Shown here: piece by piece, positions 57,501 through 64,000 of the stretch
Layout of the letters: every line of letters starts with the position of its first letter
Position numbering within the stretch: the stretch's first letter is position 1
Assembly (NCBI GenBank): GCA_037349105.1
Contig: JAYJMM010000124.1
Span: 778,501-842,500 of the forward strand
Source of the DNA: Limnomonas spitsbergensis
Lineage: Eukaryota > Chlorophyta > Chlorophyceae > Chlamydomonadales
Length of the DNA stretch: 64,000 nt
Direction: 5' to 3'
Made by a program: the position numbers and the translations under genes
The notes under the pieces: generated by a model
Told to the model about the DNA's origin: nothing
The model's database searches: none
What the model saw: only the letters and a program-made list of their open reading frames with translations

Positions 57501-60500
57501 TTAGGTGGGCTGGCAGCCTGATATTACACCCCCTCATAATATTTAGGTGGGCTGGTAGCCTGATATTACACCCCCCTCATATTATTTAGGTGGGCTGGCA
57601 GCCTGATATTACACCCCCCTCATATTATTTAGGTGGGCTGGCAGCCTGATATTACACCCCCCTCATATTATTTAGGTGGGCTGGCAGCCTGATGTTACAC
57701 CCCCCTCATATTATTTAGGTGGGCTGGCAGCCTGATATTACACCCCCCTCATATTATTTAGGTGGGCTGGCAGCCTGATATTACACCCCCCTCATATTAT
57801 TTAGGTGGGCTGGCAGCCTGATATTACACCCCCCTCATATTATTTAGGTGGGCTGGCAGCCTGATGTTTCCCGTCGGGAGCAATGCCAAGAAGGAGGTTT
57901 CTTCAGCCGAGCAGATGACAGAGCAATATCAGGTGGGACCTGGGACTGATTGTAGATGTGGGGCTTTGCTGGGCTTAGGGACTGTGCTTGGGGACTGGGC
58001 TTGGGTGCTGGGCCTGGCACTGGATGTCGATGTTTGACATCCCTGGATTAAGGCACTGGGCTGAGGGACTGGGCCTGGGTACTGGGCTTGGGTGCTGGAT
58101 GAAGGCACTGGGCGGAATCTAACTGCCAATTTCAGGTGGGGCCTGTGACCTGGGACTGGATTGTGAAGGAGACGGGGCTTCGTTCAAGGGCTTGGATACT
58201 GGATTAAAGCTCTGGGAGGCATTGTAACTTTTGTGGGGATCTGGGACTGGATTTCGATGGAAATTGGGCTTGGGCACTGGCCTTTGATACTTGGCAGGAC
58301 TGCAACTCCTAATGTCAGGTGGAGGTCTGGAACCTGATGCTAGATTTCACTGTATGGCGTTGCTGTGCTTAGGGAGTGGGTCTGGGTGCTAGGCTTGGTA
58401 ACCAAGCCTGGGCACTGCGAGAGCATTGCAACTCCCAATATCAGGGGTGGACCTGGAACCTGGAGCTAATTTTCGATGTTTTGGCGTTGCCGGTTTAGGG
58501 CCCTGAGCCTAGGTGTTAAGTTTAGGGTACTAAGCCTAGGCACTGGGCTTGGACTGCAGGCTTGAACGCTGAGCCTGGGCTCAGGGCTTGGGCGGTAAGC
58601 CTGGGTATTGGGCAGGGATTGCCACTCCCGATGTCCCAACCTTAGGCGGCCCACAAAGCAGTATTAGCCTCCGTTGCATATGGATCCAAATCAATGCCTA
58701 CCTCTGCCGCCTCCCCCCTTGTGAATCCCTGTGATCTTATGTCATTCACACCTTGCAGTCCCGACCTCTAATTATATTGGATCCCATGTTTGAACAGGTC
58801 TGGATGTACCCCGTGTTTTGTTCTGCCCTGTAAGCTCCCTATTCCTCCTCATCCCTCTTCCCTCCTCCCTCCGCCCTCCAGAGGATGGCCGCCTTGAGGC
58901 AGAAGAAGAAGGAGGATGCGGCAGCGGCTGGCGGCAGGGACAAGTCCAGGGAGGGGTCCGTACGTAGGCAAGAAGAGATTGAGGTGAGTTCTGAACACCG
59001 ATAGCGGTAACCTTTACCCTTAACCCTCGTCTGAAACATCTTGTTTTGCCCATCTGAATATCGCTGTGTTCACACTGCAAGGCCACACTTCCCAACTGCA
59101 ATGTATGCCAGCTATGCCCATTCACACTCCATGGTCACACTTTGCATGTGTACTTCTGTTTGTACGGTCTGTCCACAGAACATGTCCACACTGTATAGCC
59201 ACATGACCTTTTTGCATGGCCTGTTCACACAACCTGCTCACAGTGCATGGTCACAGTACATTAGGGCCCAAAACTCACTCGATTAGTTCCAAGCGCGAAA
59301 TGTCCACACCTCCTGCTTGAACTGCCTGGCCCCTCATACAAAGGCTGGTGGGTGGTTGTATGGACGTCGTCAACACAACTCTGTCGTTAGCCTGCGTATC
59401 CTACTTAATGCCTCCCGATCGCTTCCTCCCCCCTGCCCCTGGGTGATCAGAATGCTGCCCATCGGAAGGTTCTTTCAAACACTGTCCGCAAGCCGGATTC
59501 GTATTCGAGAAGCCACCTGCTGCCCTTGACCAATGTGGGTAGACAAGTTCAGGGTGTAGGGTTCAGGGCAGGCACCTCCTGCCCCTGACCAATGTAGGTA
59601 TAAGGGTCTAGGGTGTAGGATTTAGGGCAGCCACCTGCTGCCCTTGACCTATGTGGGTATAATAGTATAGGGTGTAGGGTTTAGGACAGCCACCTGCTGC
59701 CCTTGACCAATGTGGGTATAATGGTCTAGGGTGTAGGGTTTAGGACAGCCACCTGCTGCCCTTGACCCAGGTGGGTATAAGGGTATAGGGTGTAGGGTTT
59801 AGGACAGCCACCTCCTGCCCTTGACCAATGTGGGTATAATGGTCTAGGGTGTAGGGTTTAGGACAGCCACCTGCTGCCCTTGACCCAGGTGGGTATAAGG
59901 GTATAGGGTGTAGGGTTTAGGACAGCCACCTGCTGCCCTTGACCAATGTGGGTATAATGGTCTAGGGTGTAGGGTTTAGGACAGCCACCTGCTGCCCTTG
60001 ACCCAGGTGGGTATAAGGGTCTAGGGTGAAGGGTTTAGGACAGCCACCTCCTGCCCTTGACCAATGTGGGTATAAGGGTATAGGGTGTAGGGTTTAGGAC
60101 AGCCACCTGCTGCCCTTGACCAATGTGGATATAAGGGTCTAGGGTGTAAGGTTTAGGACAGCCACCTGCTGCCCTTGACCCAGGTGGGTATAAGGGTTTA
60201 GGGTGTAGACAACCACCTGTGGCCCTTGACCAATGTGGCTATAAGGGTGTAGGGTTTAGGGCAGGCCCTCACCATGGTGGGTGTTCATTCACCGATGTTC
60301 ACCAAGCATCATGTTATGCAAACATAAAAACCAGCGTTCAAACATCTTAGCTTTTGTGACACATGAAACTCGAATTCGAGCAGCCACCTGCTGCCCTTGA
60401 TCTTGGTGGGTGGGTATATTCAACGATGTTCGATAAGCATCCTGTTCAATGTGGATCACGAATCAGGAAACAATCATTTAAACTTTCATGAGACACTAAC

Positions 60501-63500
60501 AAGCATCACTGCCTCTAGTGGGCAAGAGGCACATGAATCATGATGCATTTATCGCTATCAGGAAACATAAAGCATACAACATTGTAAGGAAACATGACGC
60601 AAGGAGGGCAAGCAGGAGACCTGCATGGTAGCTTTCATTAACCATGGAACAGGATTTAGGAAAGCAGGCAGGAAACATCAAGCATAACATGTTATCAGGA
60701 AACATGAAGCATGAATCATTATCAGGAAACATGCATTACAGCTTTAACAAGCCATGAAACAGGTTGTGTCTCCTAGTATCCCCAACCTACAGTGCATTTA
60801 CTTTGAACCCTCGCTCCCCACCCTGCTGCTGGGCCTTCAGTCCTCTCCCGCGCTCGGCGTTGGCAGCCCGGATGGGGAGGCTGGCGAGCCCACACTGGGA
60901 GCCTTCGCTAAGATGAGGAAATTCCTGACCAGCGCCAAGGCCCACAAGGAGCCCGTCGCAGACCAAACGGTGAGGCACAACCTTAACCCCAAGGCCCCAA
61001 GCCATATGCCCCAACCCTAAATCCTGAGCCCTTAACACTCAACCTGAGACCCTAGACTTAAACCTTGAACCCCGAACCCTGAGCCCTTCAGCGTTAAACC
61101 TAAACCTTACACCCTGAAGGGCACTGCCACTCTGAACCCAAGACAGTAGCCCAACACATTTGCCTTAAGCCCCTGAGCCATCTATGTAATCATGGCAATG
61201 TGCCGCACCAGCATCAATTTTCAACCATAAATTAAGTTTAAAAGCTGCATACGGGCATGTGCTCTTAAGGCCCAGGCTATGGCCCTAAACCCCAACCTTA
61301 AGCCCTTGGTGCTAAGGCCCCAATACCTGGGCTTGTTATGAATGAAATAGTCCCTATGTCCAGGGACCCTGGGCTTCTTTTTGCCATCCCTTGCTTGATT
61401 TGTAGGTCTAAACTCCCTCCTTTGTGTGCGGACCAGCGACAAAACCCTAGGCGCCAAGGCTTAAAGCCCTAGGAAGCTATTGTGAACGAAACATTCCCTC
61501 TGTCCCAGGACTCAGTCCGTTTGTGTCATCCCTTGCTTGATTCATCTGTCCCAAAATCCCTTCTTTGTGTACAGGCCAGCAACAAAACCCCCGCTCGGGC
61601 TGTTGGCGAGGCGACCGCATCTCGCATCGAAGTCTGTCCACCTCCCCCGCCGCTGTCCGCCCCGCCCGCGCCGCCCTCTGCGCCGCCACCCCCTAGGGAC
61701 AGCTATGCTGGGAACGAGGATGAACAGGTCAGTGGGGGCTGCCTTCACGCCCATGACCACCCGTAACCAGGCAGGAAACACGAGTTGACTGACAGTCCTA
61801 GACCCTCACTGTACCCTGATATCCACCCTCAACCCTGAATACGTCAAGAATCTGCATTTGTCTAAAACCTGAATGTGTCTCAACCCTGAAAACCGAACCC
61901 TTTTCAGGTCATGGAAACTGCCCAGGAACCTGATTATGTGTAAAACCTGAATAGGTCTCAACTCTGAATATGTCAGAAACCTGAAAACCGTATGTCTGAA
62001 CCCTGGATATGTCTGAACCCTGAATATGTCTGAACCCTGAATATGTCTGAACCTTGAATATGTCTGAACCTTGAATATGTCTGAACCTTGAATATGTCTG
62101 AACCTTGAATATGTCTGAACCTTGAATATGTCTGAACCTTGAATATGTCTGAACCCTGAATATGTCTGAACCCTGAATATGTCTGAACCTTGAATATGTC
62201 TGAACCCTGAATATGTCTGAACCCTGAATATGTCTGAACCTGGAATATGTCTGAACCTTGAATATGTCTGAACCCTGAATATGTCTGAACCTGGAATATG
62301 TCTGAACCTGGAATATGTCTGAACCTTGAATATGTCTGAGCCCTGAATATGTCTGAACCTTGAATATGTCTGAACCCTGAATATGTCTGAACCTTGAATA
62401 TGTCTGAACCCTGAATATGTCTGAACCCTGAATATGTCTGAACCTTGAAACCCCTTTCCAGATTATGGATACTGCTCAGGAGCATGCCGACTGGGAGCAC
62501 CCGTCCGCCCACAGATCTGCATCAGCGCACATCGGCCCCCGTGGATCTGAATCCGAATCCACCTCCAGTCAGCGGGGATCTGGATCTGGATCCAGGAGGG
62601 GCTTGTCTTCGGTCCTTGCCGCTTCCTCACGCCGCAGGGCTGAGATCCAGGAGGGCGGCCTGCGCGAGGTGCTTGAGGAGGGGCAGACAGAAGAAGAGGG
62701 TCTAGCACAGGACCAGGCGGAGGTGGGTGATGTCAGCCAGGTGGATGCTAGAAGAGGGACAGAAGAGGGTATAGCGCAGGACCAGGCGGAGGTGGGTGAT
62801 TTCAGCCGGGTGGATGCTGGAAGAGGGACAGAAGAGGGTCTAGCACAGGACCAGGTGGAGGTGGGTGATGTCAGCCAGGTGGATGCCGGAAGAGGGGCAG
62901 ACAGAAGAGGGTCTAGCACAGGACCAGGCGGAGGTGGGTGATTTCAGCCAGGTGGATGCTGGAAGAGGGGCAGACAGAAGAGGGTCTAGCACAGGACCAG
63001 GCGGAGGTGGGTGATTTTAGCCAGGTGAATGCTGGAAGAGGGGCAGACAGAAGAGGGTCTAGCACAGGACCAGGCGGAGGTGGGTGATTCCAGCCAGGTG
63101 GATGCTGGAAGAGGGGCAGACAGAAGGGGGTCTAGCACAGGACCAGGCGGAGGTGGGTGATGGCAGCCAGGTGGATGCCGGAAGGGGCAGACAGAAGGGG
63201 GTCTAGCACAGGACCAGGCGAAGGTGGGTGATGGCAGCCAGGTGGATGCCGGAAGGGGCAGACAGAAGGGGGTCTAGCACAGGACCAGGCGGAGGTGGGT
63301 GATGGCAGCCAGGTAGATGCCGGAAGGGGCAGACAGAAGGGGGTCTAGCACAGGACCAGGCGGAGGTGGGTGATGGCAGCCAGGTAGATGCTGGAGGGGA
63401 GGAAGATGAAGGTAGATATGTCCTAGTGTGGGGATAAAAGGAGCGGATCCCATTTGGTCCTGTGAAGATGATGGCAGGAAGGTAGCTCAGTGACAACCCA

Positions 63501-63940
63501 AAGTCTGCTGAAGGAACCATAATCTGACATGCAGCAGGGATGTTATAGTTTTATGATCTACTTCAGGAACAGTCTGTGCACAAGAATTGTACACTGGGAA
63601 AAAAACGGATGAGCGTTTCATTTCCTTTCAGGTAGAGCTCAATTTGTGTGATGGAAACAAAAATTGGCAATGCCATTTTTTTTTGAGAACCAGCTCAATG
63701 TGCACACAGACGAAACAAACATGCCTGGCCTGAGAGTGTCAATTTTCTGTCTTTCAGGACCAACTCCATGTGTATCAGAACGAAGCCTTCAGCAACCAAG
63801 AGCTCAGCCACGTCCAGGTTCTAACCATCAACCCCGGCGGAGGAGAGGAGTATGCCGGAGGGCAGCAGGACGGAGGCGAGGTTGAGGCTGACCTGGACCT
63901 CACGTTCGGCAGGCCCAACTTGTCGGTGCTCGAGGTGCAG
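33502..63940 (+). CDS. GSL: 1,3-beta-glucan (callose) synthase, N-terminal 1464 codons
   Basis: Membrane-embedded enzyme that polymerises UDP-glucose into callose at the plasma membrane. Thirty-two exons join with continuous phase from ATG 33502 to 63940, and the gene runs on past the window. Family hallmarks: LALYFLIYSEASSMRHTPEL (about 335-354) corresponds to the FKS1-domain motif of plant callose synthases. RERRSWAAVYRAYYRVFSFH (about 557-576) corresponds to the RS...R.FDRMW.F segment before the first membrane helix. LFWWDVLFWVLVL, CKPCVIPLK and IFPYILIFFMDTSLFYQ match the end of the first membrane cluster. The C-terminal glucan-synthase catalytic domain and second membrane cluster are not in the window. 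By residue 1464 plant homologues would already be inside the catalytic domain, so this protein carries a long extra linker. No other gene is interleaved. Confidence 0.93.
34340..34660. repeat. gcgcatggg and gggtttgggctgcg short repeats in GSL intron 1
   Basis: Around 34240-34335 gcgcatgggg/catgggcg words recur. At 34520-34620 units of ttggggtttgggctgcgc repeat about six times. Nothing else in this intron except family B. Confidence 0.6.
34664..34815 (+). repeat. dispersed repeat family B, copy 3 (GSL intron 1)
   Basis: gtgtttattttctctgctac, gattgggaccaaaccaggac, cagccgaagcagcatggctc. More diverged than copies 1 and 2. Confidence 0.55.
35348..35427 (+). repeat. family A copy in GSL intron 2
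   Basis: aagaaagaaagaaagctacg, ccctactagggcg hairpin, gttaaggaaacagccgtagc, cacatccgcgccgctacc. Confidence 0.75.
36293..36491 (+). repeat. two echoes of GSL exon 4 start
   Basis: Before the true exon (36492), tttcag followed by gtttccaaggagtttgtgcc and a gccaccgaccac tail occurs at about 36294-36355. It occurs again, more mutated (gtttctaaggagtttttgtc), at about 36393-36450. Each copy spans about 50 bp of exon and is followed by aacccttaaccc-like tracts. Confidence 0.88.
36862..37073 (+). repeat. three echoes of GSL exon 5 start
   Basis: A unit of about 61 bp (cccacactttgacacttggc, ag, gccctgtatgaaacgcaca) repeats at 36893, 36952 and about 37012. The genuine exon at 37074 is the last copy. 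Confidence 0.88.
37886..38257 (+). repeat. echoes of GSL exon 6 end and exon 7 start
   Basis: At 37886-37935 is a diverged copy of the exon 6 tail (gcctcttccatgagacacac). At 37965, 38068 and 38169 are copies of the exon 7 start (gactctgaaccacagcaacc). The true copy at 38258 is the last. The exon 6 echo sits after its exon and the exon 7 echoes sit before theirs, which is the general rule. Confidence 0.85.
38480..38960 (+). repeat. tgtg/gcatgcatgc tandem array after GSL exon 7
   Basis: Starts with two further copies of the exon 7 donor edge (catgagcagcaaagacaggt at about 38521 and 38580). It then becomes about 11 units of gcatgcatgtgtgtgcttat. Spurious ORFs in all frames. Confidence 0.88.
39413..39505 (+). 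repeat. family A copy in GSL intron 8
   Basis: ggcaaggaagttacgcccta, ctagagcgtag, gttcaggaaacagcgcagct, gccacatctgcgccgttacc. Confidence 0.7.
39876..40195 (+). repeat. four echoes of GSL exon 9 end and donor
   Basis: Copies of the tail gaccgggacatcgtgcatga with the donor-side gggtaggt at about 39876, 39944, 40072 and 40157, progressively mutated. Confidence 0.82.
40280..40640 (+). repeat. ccctaaaac telomere-like tract with exon 10 echoes
   Basis: Units of ctgaaccctaaaac. At about 40350 and 40450 are echoes of exon 10 start (tcaagacctggaggtg; tctcacgatctggaggagca). Confidence 0.82.
41156..41580 (+). repeat. echoes flanking GSL exon 11
   Basis: A diverged copy of the exon start (gtggccagtgacttctcccg) at 41158 precedes the exon. 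A copy of its second half (gctgcggtgtaccgcgcgta) with donor follows at 41480-41555, and a third, more decayed one near 41590-41645. Confidence 0.88.
41940..42150 (+). repeat. about 36-bp tandem repeat, six copies
   Basis: Units of gcatgtatggatgctgactc and gttcacacaaaacc. In GSL intron 12. Confidence 0.9.
42430..42965 (+). repeat. gggtttagg-rich intronic tract
   Basis: Degenerate telomere-like words (agggtttaggg, gttcaggg) spread over GSL intron 13. No ORF. Confidence 0.7.
43435..43765 (+). repeat. echoes of GSL exon 14 end and donor
   Basis: Copies of gcgcagggtggtgtgaacgc then caacaaaggta at about 43445, 43540, 43645 and 43735. Each ends in a donor-like aaggt. The true donor is 43373/43374. 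Confidence 0.88.
46258..46905 (+). repeat. echo of GSL exon 18 and about 63-bp array
   Basis: A decayed exon 18 copy lies at 46415-46465 (cgtcccctacatccgcatct). From 46560 about six units of gcatggatccagatctgtat, ttagatctaggtcaggcagg and caagcacagtcggtgtaa follow. The array motif resembles the intron start just after the donor (gatctaaatgcggatctgga). Confidence 0.82.
47251..47660 (+). repeat. echoes of GSL exon 19 end
   Basis: Units of tgatttgaatacacaaacgc and cagggcaggcgagggggcat recur, each copying the donor edge (gccaggtgaggcgagg). A longer exon copy at 47577-47650 (gcctgggcgtgctgcctggc, then tgggaggatat) matches exon 19, 47185-47250. Confidence 0.85.
47748..48900 (+). repeat. 13-bp minisatellite, about 88 copies
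   Basis: Units tatcatcaggggg and tatcaccaggggg. The array starts right at tctcaggtatcacc. With a period of 13 it is open in several frames (GGIIRGYHQGVSS peptides), an artefact. It lies in GSL intron 19. Confidence 0.97.
49260..49720 (+). repeat. about 115-bp array: exon 20 end plus donor, four copies
   Basis: Each unit has ccctgatggggactcgaccg, atgatgatgacagggacgga and gcacgcaggtgggggtt, i.e. the last 55 bp of exon 20 and its donor. Intronic ggtttcagggtttggggcta sequence follows. Copies at about 49280, 49390, 49500 and 49610, then more decayed ones near 49830 and 49920. Confidence 0.93.
50394..50680 (+). repeat. ccctaaaccctatactc telomere-like tract
   Basis: Degenerate units of tcaaccctaaaccctatact in GSL intron 21. 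Confidence 0.85.
50805..51386 (+). repeat. echoes of GSL exon 22 start and ccctgacctg array
   Basis: Acceptor-plus-exon copies (ccag then ggtgagcagggtgtccacgt; ggcgagcttaatgtccacgt; ggtgatgagctagatgtcca) at about 50806, 50938 and 51004. They are followed by about 27 units of the 10-mer ccctgacctg/ccctgaccta (51105-51380). The true exon starts at 51387. Confidence 0.88.
51977..52450 (+). repeat. echoes of GSL exon 23 end and about 64-bp array
   Basis: The tail caacggggatgggtgagaga recurs as caaccagcatgggtgagaga near 52063 and ccaaccagacgggtgagggg near 52446. In between are units of gaagaagatccgcagggttt and agggtgagagaggtcgacac. Confidence 0.8.
53230..53480 (+). repeat. ccctagatcctagat degenerate repeat
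   Basis: Four blocks of about 63 bp with ctgaaccctagatcctagat and gagcatgaggtggggg. GSL intron 25. Confidence 0.8.
53565..57847 (+). repeat. 43-44-bp minisatellite, about 97 copies of an acceptor-exon edge
   Basis: Each unit reads ctcatattatttag, gtgggctggcagcctgat, then attacacccccc. The first part plus gtgggctggcagcctgat equals the 3' splice site and first 18 bases of GSL exon 26 (57848). The array is the whole of intron 25 from its degenerate left end (53566, 53620) to the exon. If an upstream acceptor were used, translation would run WAGSLILHPPHII and stop at the TAG of the next unit. Confidence 0.96.
57933..58640 (+). repeat. echoes of GSL exon 26 end and donor, about 190-bp units
   Basis: The donor edge atatcaggtgggacctggga recurs as aatttcaggtggggcctgtg (58130), taatgtcaggtggaggtctg (58310) and caatatcaggggtggacctg (58436). 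Between them lie gggcttgggcactggg-type words. Confidence 0.83.
59535..60270 (+). repeat. about 60-bp array: GSL exon 28 end plus donor, about 12 copies
   Basis: Units contain agccacctgctgcccttgac and caatgtgggtataagggtct, then agggtgtagggtttaggac. The first part is the last 28 bases of exon 28 with its donor (aat then gtgggt). Several copies improve the donor to caggtgggt. Confidence 0.95.
61970..62455 (+). repeat. 17-bp minisatellite, about 28 copies
   Basis: Units aatatgtctgaaccttg and aatatgtctgaaccctg, ending just before the exon 31 acceptor (cctttccag). Minus-strand ORF is an artefact. Confidence 0.95.
62723..63410 (+). repeat. 69-73-bp array: GSL exon 31 end plus donor, about 10 copies
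   Basis: Units begin at the donor (gtgggtgatgtcagccaggt), continue ggatgctagaagagggacag and end ggaccaggcggag, identical to the exon end. The first two units (62723-62791, 62792-62860) are exactly 69 nt and stay in frame with exon 31. Later units of about 73 nt break the frame. Confidence 0.95.
63560..63757 (+). repeat. echoes of GSL exon 32 start
   Basis: Before the true exon (63758, gaccaactccatgtgtatca) lie ttcaggaacagtctgtgcac (63564), ttcaggtagagctcaatttg (63628) and gagaaccagctcaatgtgca (63686). Confidence 0.75.
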
Positions 63941-64000
63941 GTGCGGCATCCTCGTTAAAAAAATGTTCTGCCCCTCACCCTTGATCTGCCACATGCTGCA
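63941..64000 (+). other. GSL: start of GSL intron 32, truncated by window
   Basis: The donor is caggtgcgg. The next exon is outside the window. Confidence 0.6.

Larger units (their letters stand above)
51387..63940 (+). other. GSL: GSL exons 22-32: long low-complexity linker
   Basis: Exons: 51387-51465, 51896-51976, 52720-52838, 53148-53215, 57848-57932, 58882-58983, 59451-59534, 60841-60969, 61575-61727, 62462-62722 and 63758-63940 (residues 1017-1464). Composition is charged and disordered: RNRTASRATTRTGG-type basic Ser-rich tail, KNAIANKAARNKLAP, RQKKKEDAAAAGGRDKSREG, a proline tract (CPPPPPLSAPPAPPSAPPPP), then an acidic Gln/Glu region. No catalytic motif of the glucan-synthase domain is present. 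Such a linker could be regulatory. Every exon was fixed by canonical ag and gt borders plus phase, so single borders may be off while the chain is coherent. Confidence 0.7.

Noticed and set aside
61973..62512. Minus-strand 179-codon ORF (QTYSGFRHIQGSD repeats)
   Set aside because: Translation of the 17-bp minisatellite; antisense to a supported exon.

Overview
This is a eukaryotic nuclear window. The genes are split by many GT-AG introns, protein-like ORFs are short, and minisatellites dominate. The main gene is a 1,3-beta-glucan (callose) synthase of the GSL/FKS1 family. Together with plant-type telomere-like ccctaaa tracts in introns, a coilin-like N-terminus and a restriction-like-endonuclease non-LTR retrotransposon remnant, this suggests a green alga. 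That placement is inference, and no species is claimed.

Layout. 1-4096: 42-bp minisatellite with a higher-order period of about 883 bp, open at the window edge. 4.1-10.9 kb: repeat-rich, with possible minus-strand exons and no secure gene. 17541 down to 10901 (minus): an eight-exon gene of about 832 codons whose phases all agree. It has a coilin-like ubiquitin-fold N-terminus, a long low-complexity middle and a KDZ-transposon-type multi-cysteine/C2H2 zinc-finger region. 17995-22858 (plus): a four-exon gene of unknown function, divergent from the previous one across 453 bp. 25.6-26.85 kb: a truncated non-LTR retrotransposon 3' end between short direct repeats. 26880-33060: a giant inverted repeat (arms about 3.1 kb, 74-bp centre). 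Its right arm is also bounded by 92-bp terminal inverted repeats. 33502 to beyond the window end (plus): the glucan synthase gene, of which 32 exons (1464 codons, phases continuous throughout) are seen. These cover the N-terminal FKS1 domain, the first membrane cluster and an unusually long basic/acidic linker. The catalytic domain lies past the end.

The most unusual signal is architectural. Nearly every glucan-synthase intron, and introns of the other two genes, contains degraded or tandemly amplified copies of the edge of the adjoining exon, including its splice site (called exon-edge echoes here). In the extreme case about 97 copies of a 43-44-bp unit (53.6-57.85 kb) each carry the acceptor plus first ~18 bases of the next exon, and the true exon is the last copy. 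Other arrays amplify donor sites (59.5-60.26 kb, 62.72-63.4 kb, 49.26-49.7 kb). Minisatellite birth at exon borders, with possible effects on splicing, is the feature most worth following up.

Many computed ORFs in the repeat arrays are artefacts of repeat periods divisible by three or of stop-free repeat units, and are not annotated as genes.
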